From: CAJXZP01 sp041563475
GTDB taxonomy: Bacteria > Bacteroidota > Bacteroidia > Flavobacteriales_G > Salibacteraceae
Length of the DNA stretch: 29,294 nucleotides
Direction of reading: 5' to 3'
Assembly (NCBI GenBank): GCA_041563475.1
Contig: JBFFMY010000034.1
Coordinates: forward strand, 1 to 29,294
The notes beneath the pieces were generated by a model, which saw only the letters and a list, made by a program, of their open reading frames with translations, searched no databases and was not told the DNA's origin. Position 1 is the first letter of the stretch, and the number at the start of each line of letters is the position of its first letter. Of this stretch, positions 14,718 to 24,033 are shown in pieces. Made by a program: the position numbers and the translations under genes.

Positions 14718-15683
14718 ATGGAAATAAAAACTCAGAAATACGTAACGGATCCAAAGGATTTGGAATTGGCAGAAAAAATAACGAAACTTAAAAAGGAAAA
14801 AAATGCCGTTATTTTAGCCCACTACTATCAGGTTGGGCCCATACAGGATGTAGCCGATTTTGTGGGAGATAGTTTAGCTCTCGCCAGAAAGGCGGAGGAA
14901 ACAGATGCGGATATTATTGTATTTGCAGGAGTGCATTTCATGGGTGAAACGGCTAAAATCTTAAACCCAACAAAAAAGGTAGTAATTCCAGATATGAATG
15001 CAGGATGCTCTTTGGCAGATTCTTGTCCACCCAAAGAATTCGGAGAGTTTAAGGCCCAACATCCAGATCATATGGTCATTTCTTACATTAATTGCAGTGC
15101 AGACATTAAAGCAATGACTGACATTATTTGTACTTCTTCCAATGCTCGAAAGATTGTTGAATCCTTACCAAAAGATCAAAAAATAATCTTTGCCCCGGAT
15201 AAAAATTTAGGTCATTACCTCGTTAAGGAATTAAAACGAGATATGGTTTTATGGGATGGGGTGTGCATTGTTCATGAATCTTTTGATATTGAAAAATTGC
15301 TCAAATTGGTGGAGGAAAACCCAGACGCACATATTATAGCTCATCCAGAATCTGCGCCACATATTTTAGATGTAGCGGAGTTTGTGGGCTCAACCACTGG
15401 ATTATTAAATTACGTGAAGCAATCTAATGGCAAAAAATTTATTGTGGCAACAGAACCGGGTATTTTGCATGAAATGATTCGTGAAAATCCGGATAAAGAA
15501 TTAATTACAGCTCCAGTGGGTGACGATAAATCATGTAATTGTAGTGAATGTCCGTATATGAAATTAAATACGATGCAAAAATTATATGATTGTTTAAAGA
15601 ATGAATCTCCGGAAATAATTATGGACGAAGAACTTCGATTAAAGGCCCTGAAACCGATTAAACGAATGTTGGAGTTGTCATAG
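14718..15683 (+). CDS. nadA: Quinolinate synthase A
   Basis: NadA condenses iminoaspartate with dihydroxyacetone phosphate to quinolinate, using a [4Fe-4S] cluster. The 321-residue protein has AVILAHYYQVGPIQDVADFVGDSL near the start. The three expected cluster cysteines are visible: in NAGCSLADSC (about 97), DGVCIVHESF (about 182) and in the CNCSECPYMKLNT group (about 273-279). Full length. nadB follows after 58 bp, so the two steps are encoded together. Confidence 0.97.
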   Translation: MEIKTQKYVTDPKDLELAEKITKLKKEKNAVILAHYYQVGPIQDVADFVGDSLALARKAEETDADIIVFAGVHFMGETAKILNPTKKVVIPDMNAGCSLADSCPPKEFGEFKAQHPDHMVISYINCSADIKAMTDIICTSSNARKIVESLPKDQKIIFAPDKNLGHYLVKELKRDMVLWDGVCIVHESFDIEKLLKLVEENPDAHIIAHPESAPHILDVAEFVGSTTGLLNYVKQSNGKKFIVATEPGILHEMIRENPDKELITAPVGDDKSCNCSECPYMKLNTMQKLYDCLKNESPEIIMDEELRLKALKPIKRMLELS

Positions 15684-15706
15684 TTGATGGTAACCCTATT
15701 GTGAAT

Positions 15707-15714
15707 TTAGTTTG
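15707..15714 (+). promoter_or_regulatory. Possible internal nadB -7 element (TTAGTTTG)
   Basis: TTAGTTTG differs from TAnnTTTG at one fixed position. A TTG at 15684-15686 is 20 nt upstream, the expected -33 spacing. nadB may thus have its own promoter as well as read-through from nadA. Confidence 0.3.
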
Positions 15715-15741
15715 TAACTTTACCCTTACAATAACACATTA

Positions 15742-17310
15742 ATGCGGCATACGGATTTCCTCATAATTGGGTCAGGCATCGCTGGCTTAAGTCTATCAAT
15801 TAAACTGGCAGAAAAGTTCCCTAAAAAGAGCATCACTGTTATCACGAAGGCATCTGAGGATGAATCTAATACGCGGTATGCGCAGGGAGGAATTGCCGTT
15901 GTATTGGATTTAGTTACCGATTCTTTCGATAAACATATTCAGGATACTTTGCGTGCAGGAGATGGATTAAGTGACCCGGAGGTTGTAGAGATGGTTGTAC
16001 GTGAAGCTCCAGAAAGACTTCAGGAAATGATAGTTTGGGGAGCAGCTTTCGATAAAAATGCAGCAGGTAATTTGGACTTAGGTCGTGAAGGAGGACATAG
16101 CGAAAAAAGAATTGTTCATCATAAAGACATCACTGGGTATGAAATGGCTCAAGCCTTAATTCGAAAAAGTGATGAATTGAAAAATGTAAATGTGTATCAA
16201 CATTTTTTTGCCGTAGATTTAATTACAGAACATCACTTAGATTATAAAAAGTACGATAAGAAAAATATCAATTGTTATGGAGCGTATGTTTTTAATACGG
16301 AAACCAATAAGGTTGAGATTTTTGAATCGAATTACACCATTCTAGCCACTGGGGGTATTGGGCAAGTTTATCAATATACTACAAACCCAAAAGTAGCCAC
16401 AGGTGATGGTATTGCAATGGCTTACCGTGCAAAGGCAAAAATATCGGATCTTCAATTTGTGCAATTTCACCCTACGGCTCTTTATGAACCTCGAAAAAGC
16501 CCAGCTTTTTTAATATCAGAAGCCGTACGTGGTTTTGGAGCGCATTTGGTACATTCCGATGGAGAACGTTTCGTATTTAATTACGATGAACGCGGAGAAA
16601 TGGCATCTAGAGATATCGTTGCTCGTGCTATTGATTCGGAAATGAAAATTAAAGGAGTGGAGCATGTTTTTCTAGATTGCACCCATTTGGAGCGAGAAGA
16701 ATTTTTAAATCATTTCCCCAATATTTATGAGAAGTGCCTGGAAATGGGTATTGATTTATTTATTGAATATATACCCGTTGTTCCTGCTGCGCATTATGTC
16801 GCTGGAGGTATTGTTGTGAATAAAGCAGGGAGGTCAACCATTAACCGGTTATATGCAAGTGGTGAAGTTTCCCGTACCGGATTGCATGGAGCGAATCGTT
16901 TAGCTTCTAATTCTTTGTTAGAAGCTTTAGTATATTCCCATAATATTTTCGAGGATATTGTAAGCCGTTCAGAAGAATTTGAAAGTTTATCCATCCCAAA
17001 ATGGAATGATGAAGGCGTAATTCACCCAAAAGAACTGGCATTAATTAGTCATACAAGACATGAATTACGTCAGTTGATGAGTAATTATGTGGCTATTGTT
17101 CGTTCTGATTTGCGACTAGAGCGTGCATTAAAAAGACTGGATTTAATTTGGGAGGAAACAGAAGAGTTATATGAAAAATCCGCGCTATCAGTGCCATTGT
17201 GCGAGCTAAGAAATTTAATTGGTGTATCTTATTTAATTATACAGCAGTCCAAACAACAAAAGGTTAATGCCGGTGGATTTTATAATGTAGATTTAGAGGA
17301 AGAATCCTAA
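15742..17310 (+). CDS. nadB: L-aspartate oxidase
   Basis: NadB oxidises L-aspartate to iminoaspartate with FAD, the first step of de novo NAD synthesis, handing the unstable product to NadA. The 522-residue protein starts with the FAD-binding IIGSGIAGLSLSIKLAE and has NTRYAQGGIAVV, the QFHPTALY substrate region, HYVAGGIVVN and GLHGANRLASNSLLEALVY. A helical C-terminal domain follows. Length is normal for NadB and the ANRLASNSLLE motif separates it from succinate dehydrogenase SdhA. nadC is not in the window. Confidence 0.97.
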   Translation: MRHTDFLIIGSGIAGLSLSIKLAEKFPKKSITVITKASEDESNTRYAQGGIAVVLDLVTDSFDKHIQDTLRAGDGLSDPEVVEMVVREAPERLQEMIVWGAAFDKNAAGNLDLGREGGHSEKRIVHHKDITGYEMAQALIRKSDELKNVNVYQHFFAVDLITEHHLDYKKYDKKNINCYGAYVFNTETNKVEIFESNYTILATGGIGQVYQYTTNPKVATGDGIAMAYRAKAKISDLQFVQFHPTALYEPRKSPAFLISEAVRGFGAHLVHSDGERFVFNYDERGEMASRDIVARAIDSEMKIKGVEHVFLDCTHLEREEFLNHFPNIYEKCLEMGIDLFIEYIPVVPAAHYVAGGIVVNKAGRSTINRLYASGEVSRTGLHGANRLASNSLLEALVYSHNIFEDIVSRSEEFESLSIPKWNDEGVIHPKELALISHTRHELRQLMSNYVAIVRSDLRLERALKRLDLIWEETEELYEKSALSVPLCELRNLIGVSYLIIQQSKQQKVNAGGFYNVDLEEES

Positions 17311-17410
17311 CATATAGTCTTACTAAATAAATTGAAGTTATTTGCTTTAGCGGAAAATTAAATTTATTTATATTAATTCCCATTAATTACAAATTCAAAA
17401 ATAATTTAAG

Positions 17411-17836
17411 ATGTTAAAAGAATTTAAAGAGTTTATAATGACAGGAAATGTCATTGATTTAGCTGTAGCCGTAATTTTAGCTGGAGCTGTAGGAGCGGTG
17501 GTTAAAGGTTTCGTAAGTATGATTATGATGCCGGTTATTGGTCATTTTTCTGGAGGATTAGATTTTAAAGATTTAAAACTTGTACTCGATGCGGCAGTTG
17601 CTGAAGTTAAGGATGGTGATGTAATTGTCACAGCTGCTAGTCCAGAAAATGCCGTTATGTATGGTGCCTGGATAGATACCATTATCAGCTTAATTACTAT
17701 AGGCTTTGTATTGTTTTTGATTGTAAAGGCATATAATAATTTCAGAAAGAAAAAAGAGGAAGCACCTGCGGCTCCTCCTGCACCCTCTAAAGAAGAAGTG
17801 CTGTTAACTGAAATTAGAGATTTATTGAAAAAATAG
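17411..17836 (+). CDS. mscL: Large-conductance mechanosensitive channel
   Basis: The 141-residue protein is MscL, a pentameric inner-membrane safety valve opened by membrane tension in osmotic downshock. It has the N-terminal amphipathic LKEFKEFIMTGNVIDLAVAVILAGAVGAVV (TM1 about 14-40), MPVIGHFSGGLDF after it, TM2 at about 85-110, and a charged C-terminal bundle helix (KEEVLLTEIRDLLKK) after a Pro/Ala linker. The periplasmic loop is ordinary in length. It has a strong terminator just after the stop. Confidence 0.97.
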   Translation: MLKEFKEFIMTGNVIDLAVAVILAGAVGAVVKGFVSMIMMPVIGHFSGGLDFKDLKLVLDAAVAEVKDGDVIVTAASPENAVMYGAWIDTIISLITIGFVLFLIVKAYNNFRKKKEEAPAAPPAPSKEEVLLTEIRDLLKK

Positions 17837-17860
17837 ACCTTTTTTTCGAATATCTTTTTA

Positions 17861-17888
17861 GGCCCAATTCATGGATATGAATTGGGCT
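17861..17888 (+). terminator. Terminator after mscL
   Basis: An 11-bp perfect stem (GCCCAATTCAT / ATGAATTGGGC) with a 4-nt loop is followed by a T-run up to about 17894, a classic intrinsic terminator. Confidence 0.88.
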
Positions 17889-17930
17889 TTTTTTATGGCT
17901 TTTTTGCAACAAAAAATGCCTTAATTTTTG

Positions 17931-17938
17931 TAATTTTG
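17931..17938 (+). promoter_or_regulatory. Predicted aconitase -7 element (TAATTTTG)
   Basis: TAATTTTG is an exact TAnnTTTG match 39 nt before the ATG at 17978. A TTTG at 17903-17906 lies 24 nt upstream, close to the expected -33 spacing. Confidence 0.55.
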
Positions 17939-17977
17939 CACCCCTTAAAAAAATTATAATTACATAAAATATATAGA

Positions 17978-20245
17978 ATGGTTTTTGATATTGATATGAT
18001 AAAAGCTGTTTACGACAGAATGGTAAACAGAATAGACTCGGCAAGAGAAGTAGTAGGAAAACCACTTACGCTTTCTGAGAAAATTTTATATAACCACCTT
18101 TGGGATGGTACAACAAACACAGCATTTAAAAGAGGGGAAGATTATGTAGATTTTGCACCGGATAGAATTGCTTGTCAGGATGCTACGGCACAAATGGCAT
18201 TATTACAATTTATGCAAGCTGGAAAGCCACAAGTAGCTGTTCCAACTACAGTTCATTGTGATCACTTAATTCAAGCTAAGCAAGGAGCAAAAACAGATTT
18301 ACCTTTTGCAAAGAAAAACTCATCAGAAGTTTTTGATTTTTTAGCATCTGTTTCAAATAAATACGGAATTGGATTTTGGAAGCCAGGAGCAGGAATTATT
18401 CACCAAGTAGTATTAGAAAATTATGCATTTCCTGGGGGAATGATGATTGGAACAGATTCACATACGGTAAACGCGGGTGGATTAGGAATGGTTGCAATTG
18501 GAGTTGGTGGTGCTGATGCTGTTGATGTAATGGCAGGAATGCCTTGGGAGCTTAAATTCCCTAAATTAATTGGAGTAAAATTAACGGGTAAATTATCCGG
18601 TTGGAGTGCACCAAAAGATGTTATCTTAAAAGTTGCAGGTATCCTAACTGTTAAAGGGGGTACTGGAGCAATTGTTGAGTATTTTGGAGAAGGAGCTAAA
18701 TCTATGTCATGTACAGGAAAAGGTACAATTTGTAACATGGGAGCAGAGATAGGAGCTACAACTTCTACTTTTGGTTATGACGAATCAATGGAGCGTTATT
18801 TAAAAGCTACTGGTCGTACAGAAGTAGCTGAAGCTGCGAATAAAGTAGCAGAATATTTAACTGGAGATCCAGAAGTTTATGCTAACCCTGAACAATATTT
18901 TGATGAAGTAATAGAAATTAATTTAAGTGAGTTAAAACCTCTTTTAAACGGACCATTTTCTCCAGATATCGCTACCGAAGCGGGTAAAGATATGACAGAA
19001 AAAGCAACTAAAAATGGTTGGCCGTTAGATGTGGAGTGGGGATTAATTGGTTCTTGTACTAACTCTTCTTACGAAGATTTATCAAGAGCTGCATCTATAG
19101 CTAAACAAGCGGTTGATAAAGGTTTGGTTACAAAAGCAGAATTTGGAATTAACCCAGGTTCTGAAACAGTAAGATTTACGGCCGAAAGAGACGGGATTCT
19201 TAAAGCTTTTGAAGATTTAGATGCTACCATCTTTACTAATGCTTGTGGACCATGTATTGGTCAGTGGGCTAGATACAGTGATCCTAAAAACGCACCTAAA
19301 AACTCCATTATACATTCATTTAACCGTAACTTCAGTAAAAGAGCTGATGGTAATCCAAATACACATGCCTTTGTAGCTTCACCAGAAATGGTAGCTGCAG
19401 TAGCAATAGCGGGAAGGTTAGATTTTAATCCAATTACGGACACATTAATTAATAAAAACGGAGAAGCAGTTAAATTTGATGAGCCAACGGGTTTAGAATT
19501 GCCTCCAAAAGGTTTTGATGTTGAAGATGCAGGATACGAAGCGCCAGTTGCAGATGGAAGTACCGTTGAGGTTTCCGTTTCTCCTACTTCAGAAAGGTTA
19601 CAACTATTAACTCCATTTACTCCACTAGGAGATAAAATTGAAGGAGCTAAGTTGTTAATCAAAGCAAAAGGAAAATGTACTACCGATCACATTTCAATGG
19701 CTGGTCCATGGTTAAGATATAGAGGTCATTTAGATAATATTTCTAATAACTGTTTAATTGGAGCTGTTAACTTTTTTAATGATGAAACAGATAAAATTAA
19801 AAACCAGTTAACAGGAGAATATGGAGCTGTTCCTGCTACGGCAAGAGAATATAAAGCTGCGGGAATTAAATCGTTAGTTTTTGGAGAACATAACTACGGA
19901 GAAGGTTCTTCAAGAGAACATGCTGCAATGGAGCCAAGATTTTTGGGAGTTGCTGCTGTAATCGTTAAATCTTTCGCCCGTATCCATGAAACAAACCTTA
20001 AAAAACAAGGGATGTTAGGATTAACTTTTGCTAATGAAGCAGATTACGATAAAGTATTAGAAGACGATACGTTTAACTTCTTAGATTTAAATGAATTTGT
20101 GCCAGGAAAACAATTAACCCTTGAGTTGATTCATGCCGATGGAAGCAAAGAAAACATCAAATTAAATCATACGTATAATGCACAACAGATTGATTGGTTT
20201 AGAGCGGGTTCAGCATTAAACTTGATCAAATCTCAAAACACATAA
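17978..20245 (+). CDS. Aconitate hydratase
   Basis: Aconitase interconverts citrate and isocitrate in the TCA cycle with a [4Fe-4S] cluster. The 755-residue protein has the cluster cysteines in GSCTNSSYEDL (about 359) and NACGPCIGQW (about 422 and 425). The swivel domain contains DHISMAGPWLRYRGHLDNIS and FGEHNYGEGSSREHAAMEPR with catalytic Ser/Arg. Length and the FNRNFSKRADGNPNTHAFVASPEM segment fit the mitochondrial-type aconitase common in Bacteroidota, not AcnB. It is monocistronic, with its own promoter and terminator. Confidence 0.96.
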   Translation: MVFDIDMIKAVYDRMVNRIDSAREVVGKPLTLSEKILYNHLWDGTTNTAFKRGEDYVDFAPDRIACQDATAQMALLQFMQAGKPQVAVPTTVHCDHLIQAKQGAKTDLPFAKKNSSEVFDFLASVSNKYGIGFWKPGAGIIHQVVLENYAFPGGMMIGTDSHTVNAGGLGMVAIGVGGADAVDVMAGMPWELKFPKLIGVKLTGKLSGWSAPKDVILKVAGILTVKGGTGAIVEYFGEGAKSMSCTGKGTICNMGAEIGATTSTFGYDESMERYLKATGRTEVAEAANKVAEYLTGDPEVYANPEQYFDEVIEINLSELKPLLNGPFSPDIATEAGKDMTEKATKNGWPLDVEWGLIGSCTNSSYEDLSRAASIAKQAVDKGLVTKAEFGINPGSETVRFTAERDGILKAFEDLDATIFTNACGPCIGQWARYSDPKNAPKNSIIHSFNRNFSKRADGNPNTHAFVASPEMVAAVAIAGRLDFNPITDTLINKNGEAVKFDEPTGLELPPKGFDVEDAGYEAPVADGSTVEVSVSPTSERLQLLTPFTPLGDKIEGAKLLIKAKGKCTTDHISMAGPWLRYRGHLDNISNNCLIGAVNFFNDETDKIKNQLTGEYGAVPATAREYKAAGIKSLVFGEHNYGEGSSREHAAMEPRFLGVAAVIVKSFARIHETNLKKQGMLGLTFANEADYDKVLEDDTFNFLDLNEFVPGKQLTLELIHADGSKENIKLNHTYNAQQIDWFRAGSALNLIKSQNT

Positions 20246-20268
20246 TTAAATTCGTTTAAGAAACGAGG

Positions 20269-20299
20269 AAATCCTGATAGCGTTTCGTTATCAGGATTT
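20269..20299 (+). terminator. Terminator after aconitase
   Basis: An 11-bp stem (AAATCCTGATA / TATCAGGATTT) with a 9-nt loop is followed by a T-run, an intrinsic terminator for the aconitase mRNA. Confidence 0.85.
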
Positions 20300-20341
20300 T
20301 TTAATCCGAATATTTTAATTTTTTCTAGGGGAATATTTTAG

Positions 20342-20349
20342 TAAACTTG
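20342..20349 (+). promoter_or_regulatory. Near -7 element (TAAACTTG) before the alpha/beta hydrolase
   Basis: TAAACTTG differs from TAnnTTTG at one fixed position and ends 4 nt before the GTG start. If real, the transcript would be essentially leaderless. It is the only good candidate between the aconitase terminator and the start codon. Confidence 0.35.
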
Positions 20350-20353
20350 TGAA

Positions 20354-21274
20354 GTGAGTAAATTCGAAGAAGAAATAATTCAGTTAAAGCCAGATTCCAA
20401 GGGATCCAATATTGCTGTTTTGATTAAACTAAAATCAAAACAAGTGGCATCCAAGGCTGTAATGTATATCCATGGATATACGGATTATTTTTTTCAAGAA
20501 CATTTAGCAGAATGGTATGTAGAAAATGGGTTTGATTTTTACGCGTTAGAATTGCGTAAATATGGGAGATCTATTTTACCGCACCAACGTCCGAATCATA
20601 TTCGAAAAATCAACGAATATTACGAAGAAATTGATGCGGCTATCTCCATAATTAAGGAAAGAGATAAGCATGATTTTTTATTGATAAATGGACACTCTAC
20701 GGGTGGTTTGGTCGCCTGTATGTATACCAATTTCGGTAAGAAAAAGTCAGAGGTGAATGCGTTATTTTTAAATAGCCCGTTTTTGGAGTTTAATATTCCC
20801 GATTGGCAGTTACGTTTAATGCCTCGAGTGGCTAAAATAGGTCACGTTTTTCCAGAGTGGATTGCTCCTTTAGGAGGCAAAGGGATTTATACCCAAAGTA
20901 TCCACAAAGATCATTGGGGAAGATGGGATTTTAGTATAAAGTTTAAACCTTTGGAAGGATTTCGAATGCATTTTGGCTGGTTTAGGGCTATTTATGAAGC
21001 ACAAAAGGAAATTCAAAAGAATTCTCATATTGTTTGCCCAATTTTGGTTTTTCACAGTGATAAAACCTCATACAAAAAAAGCAATGATCCAGAGATTTTC
21101 GAATCTGATGTGGTTTTAAACGTTAAGCACATTAAAAAATATTCAGCGGGCTTAGGTTCTAATGTGACGATAATTGAGATACCTAAGGCAACACATGATG
21201 TTTTTTTATCCAAAGAGGAAGTACTTCAAAAGGCCTTTTTGTTACTTGGAAAATGGTTAGGGGCAGTTAGTTAA
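20354..21274 (+). CDS. Alpha/beta hydrolase, lysophospholipase/monoacylglycerol lipase-like
   Basis: The 306-residue protein is a serine hydrolase of the alpha/beta fold. The oxyanion region is VMYIHGYTDYF (about 37-47), the nucleophile elbow is GHSTGG with Ser115, a catalytic Asp candidate lies in VFHSDKTS (about 235), and the catalytic His in ATHDVFLS (about 285). The cap and the ALELRKYGRS segment fit the lysophospholipase-like group (Hydrolase_4). There is no signal peptide, so it acts in the cytosol; the substrate is unknown. The start is GTG, with a stop just upstream in frame. Confidence 0.87.
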   Translation: MSKFEEEIIQLKPDSKGSNIAVLIKLKSKQVASKAVMYIHGYTDYFFQEHLAEWYVENGFDFYALELRKYGRSILPHQRPNHIRKINEYYEEIDAAISIIKERDKHDFLLINGHSTGGLVACMYTNFGKKKSEVNALFLNSPFLEFNIPDWQLRLMPRVAKIGHVFPEWIAPLGGKGIYTQSIHKDHWGRWDFSIKFKPLEGFRMHFGWFRAIYEAQKEIQKNSHIVCPILVFHSDKTSYKKSNDPEIFESDVVLNVKHIKKYSAGLGSNVTIIEIPKATHDVFLSKEEVLQKAFLLLGKWLGAVS

Positions 21275-21455
21275 CTCTTTTTTTATGGTATTTGGTCTTG
21301 ATCTTTAACCATTTATTCAAATAGTGATGATTATCGTTTGCTAGGTGTTGGCAGTTTTATATTTTGCAAGTCTAATTATCCATTAAATTCTGGCAAAGAC
21401 TTTGCATACAAGTCCATAGTTTATTGGAGATAATTAAAAATTAAAAAACACTATT
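21275..21455. other. 181-bp intergenic region
   Basis: No gene or RNA is evident. A TTTG at 21337-21340 and TATATTTTG at 21358-21366 resemble a -33/-7 pair with one extra base in the -7 spacer, which could drive the OmpA-domain gene with a ~90-nt leader. No terminator hairpin follows the hydrolase stop. Confidence 0.4.
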
Positions 21456-22604
21456 ATGAGAAATTTACGATTGTCTATTTTGTCAGCTGCCATCTTTTTT
21501 ACTTTTTCGGCATTTGCTCAAAATAACTTAGTCCCAAACAGCAGCTTTGAATTAACCGATAAAAAGGTGAAGAAAGGAGAAGGTGAATTACTTTATGCAT
21601 CCCCATGGTTTTCCCCAAGTGAAGAAACCCCTGCGGATTTATACGATAAAGGAAACAAAAATGGATACGGCATTCCCGAAAATGATCGGGGATATATGGA
21701 TGTGGATTATGGAGTTAAATATGCTGGATTTAGAGCATTTAGCTATAGAAATTCGCTACCAAGAACGTATCTTCAAGTAAAACTAACTAAACCACTTATT
21801 GCGGGTAAAAAATATTGTGTAAAATTCAATATTGTCCTTGCTAAAACTTCGAAGTACGCAAGTAACAACATTGGGTTGTATATCAGTGAAAAGAAGCCAA
21901 AGGAATCTGATTTTCAAAATTTTGCGATGACTCCACAGATTAGAAATACACGTAATAAAATTTTCTCTAACCAATATGGATGGGACGTTATTTGCGGAGT
22001 TTACGTAGCAACAGGAAATGAACGTTACATCGCAATCGGAAATTTTACTTCTGACGATGATATGGACGAAAAGAAGGATTATCTTAAAATGAGAAAACTG
22101 AAAGAATTTCCGCAATTGCAAGCCATTGAAGCGTATTACCATATAGATGAGGTTAGCGTAATTAACCTTGAAGAATTGGAAGTTTGTAACTGCGAAGATG
22201 AAGATGCTGGTGGAAACCAAATGAAAGTGGTATACAGTACGAGTGAGAGTGATGACATGGACGCTTCCGCAAAAGATATTATGGAGTTAAAAGAAGTGTA
22301 TTATGAAAAAAATTCAGTTACTCCTAGTACTGCATCCGTAGTTAGAGAAGTGATTGATATGCTTGAAGCGAATCCAGCAATGAATTTAGAAGTGGTAGGT
22401 CACATGGATAAATTAGAAGACAAATCTAATTTGAATGATTTATCTATGGAACGCGCAAAAGGGATTTACGATTATTTGATAAAAAACGGTATCGATGCAA
22501 GTAGGTTATCTTTTAAAGGAGTAAAAAGTACCCAATCTGTTGAAGATAATGGAACTCAAGAATCCTTAGCTAAAAACAGAAGAGTAAGTTTCGTAGTAAA
22601 ATAA
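21456..22604 (+). CDS. Secreted OmpA-domain protein with N-terminal beta-sandwich-like domain
   Basis: The 382-residue protein has a signal peptide (MRNLRLSILSAAIFFTFSAFAQ). Residues ~23-235 start NLVPNSSFEL and look like a carbohydrate-binding or jelly-roll type domain, with two conserved-looking cysteines (KKYCVKF and DVICGVY). A CNCEDED linker follows. Residues ~275-382 form an OmpA-type peptidoglycan-binding domain: VVGHMD (Thr replaced by Met in the usual GHTD), LSMERAKGIYDYLIKNGI, and NRRVSFV, with the key Asp and Arg kept. It probably tethers the periplasmic or outer-membrane surface to the cell wall. The ligand of the N-domain is unknown. Own terminator follows. Confidence 0.87.
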   Translation: MRNLRLSILSAAIFFTFSAFAQNNLVPNSSFELTDKKVKKGEGELLYASPWFSPSEETPADLYDKGNKNGYGIPENDRGYMDVDYGVKYAGFRAFSYRNSLPRTYLQVKLTKPLIAGKKYCVKFNIVLAKTSKYASNNIGLYISEKKPKESDFQNFAMTPQIRNTRNKIFSNQYGWDVICGVYVATGNERYIAIGNFTSDDDMDEKKDYLKMRKLKEFPQLQAIEAYYHIDEVSVINLEELEVCNCEDEDAGGNQMKVVYSTSESDDMDASAKDIMELKEVYYEKNSVTPSTASVVREVIDMLEANPAMNLEVVGHMDKLEDKSNLNDLSMERAKGIYDYLIKNGIDASRLSFKGVKSTQSVEDNGTQESLAKNRRVSFVVK

Positions 22605-22627
22605 AATTAATTACTCTAGAATATCTT

Positions 22628-22655
22628 AAAAGCACCTGTTAATTCAGGTGCTTTT
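22628..22655 (+). terminator. Terminator after the OmpA-domain gene
   Basis: An 11-bp perfect stem (AAAAGCACCTG / CAGGTGCTTTT) with a 6-nt loop runs into T7. It is an intrinsic terminator and its T-run overlaps the -33 region of the next gene. Confidence 0.88.
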
Positions 22656-22686
22656 TTTGTTTAGCCTCGTTTTTTAAATAGCTTCG
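22656..22686 (+). promoter_or_regulatory. Predicted promoter of the MFS transporter gene
   Basis: TTTG at 22656-22659 and TAGCTTCG at 22679-22686 are separated by 19 nt, the ideal Bacteroidota -33/-7 spacing, with one mismatch in the -7 element. The ATG follows after 4 nt, so the mRNA would be leaderless or nearly so. Confidence 0.4.
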
Positions 22687-22690
22687 TGAC

Positions 22691-23995
22691 ATGCAAAAAT
22701 CAAAAGATTTAAAAGCAGTTAAGGCATGGATGTTTTATGACTGGGCTAATTCGGTTTATTCACTGGTAATTTCCACAGCTATATTTCCTATTTACTATGC
22801 ATCGGTTACCTCAACAGAAACAACCGACAAAGTGCTTTTTTTGGGATGGGAAGTAACAAATACGGTTCTTTATTCTTATGCATTGTCGTTTTCTTTTTTC
22901 TTGGTTGTTATGCTTTCTCCTGTTCTCTCCGGAATAGCAGATTTGTCTTCACGGAAGAAAGAGTTTCTCAAGCAATTCTGTTACATGGGAGCTTCTGCTG
23001 TAGCCATGCTATTCTTTTTTGATGGTGTAGATACTATATGGATTGGAATATTAGCAACCATTGTTGCAAGTGTAGGTTTCTGGGGCAGTCAGGTTTTTTA
23101 TAATGCTTATTTACCCGAAATTGTTCCTAAAGCGGAACAAGATAGAGTGAGTGGGAAAGGATTTGCCATGGGGTATTTTGGTAGTTCATTGCTGCTAATT
23201 TTGATGATGGCATTTATTCAATTTCATCATGTTTTTGGGATTCCGGATGCGGGTATGGCCACAAGAATAAGTTTTGTTATTGTTGCTTTTTGGTGGGCAG
23301 GTTTTGCGCAGATTACTTTTCGTGGCTTACCAAAATCTGGTAATCGGGTACAAATAAAGGGGCATCATATTTTAGATGGATACAAGCAATTACTTAAAAC
23401 CTGGGATAAGTTTACCCACATGGAAGGAATTAAAATATTCTTGGTTGGTTTTTTCTTGTTAAGCACAGGAGTTCAAACTATTATTTTGTTGGCAGCACCT
23501 TTTGGCACAAAGGTTCTAGGTCTGGGATCTAGTAACATGATTGTGACCATTTTAATTATTCAATTTTTGGCTATTGCTGGTTCTCAAATATTCTCCAGGT
23601 TGTCAGGCGCAATTGGAAATATAAAAGCCATAATGGTTGCCCTTGTGGTATGGGCGGGTATTTCAATTATTGCATGGAGTTTACAAGGTGACGACCCCAA
23701 TGTTTTGTATAAATTTTACGTCATGGGAGGATTAGTAGGTTTGGTAATGGGTGGAATTCAGTCCTTGGCTAGGTCTACATATTCAAAAATGCTGCCTGTT
23801 AAAGGGGAGCACACTACATTTTTTAGTTTCTACGATGTTACCGAGAAATTGGCCATTGTAATTGGAACTTTCTTTTTCGGATTTATCGAAGAAGTTTCAG
23901 GGGATATGCATAATTCGGCTTTGTTTTTAGCGGTGTTTTTTATTGCTGCACTCGCAGTTTTAAGTCGCGTAAAATTCGATTTTAAGCCGGTATAA
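22691..23995 (+). CDS. MFS transporter, UMF1/Atg22-like
   Basis: The 434-residue protein has about 12 TM helices. The opening KAWMFYDWANSVYSLVISTAIFPIYY is the signature of the UMF1 group, related to the vacuolar amino-acid effluxer Atg22. SGIADLSSRKKEFLKQF after TM2 and GGIQSLARSTYSKMLP in the C-half are further family marks. It sits in the inner membrane; the substrate in bacteria is not established. Own promoter; the L-2-hydroxyglutarate oxidase gene follows after 63 bp with its own promoter. Confidence 0.9.
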   Translation: MQKSKDLKAVKAWMFYDWANSVYSLVISTAIFPIYYASVTSTETTDKVLFLGWEVTNTVLYSYALSFSFFLVVMLSPVLSGIADLSSRKKEFLKQFCYMGASAVAMLFFFDGVDTIWIGILATIVASVGFWGSQVFYNAYLPEIVPKAEQDRVSGKGFAMGYFGSSLLLILMMAFIQFHHVFGIPDAGMATRISFVIVAFWWAGFAQITFRGLPKSGNRVQIKGHHILDGYKQLLKTWDKFTHMEGIKIFLVGFFLLSTGVQTIILLAAPFGTKVLGLGSSNMIVTILIIQFLAIAGSQIFSRLSGAIGNIKAIMVALVVWAGISIIAWSLQGDDPNVLYKFYVMGGLVGLVMGGIQSLARSTYSKMLPVKGEHTTFFSFYDVTEKLAIVIGTFFFGFIEEVSGDMHNSALFLAVFFIAALAVLSRVKFDFKPV

Positions 23996-24033
23996 TTTCA
24001 TTCAAGTTAGCGCTTATTTAAAGGGGTAAAACC

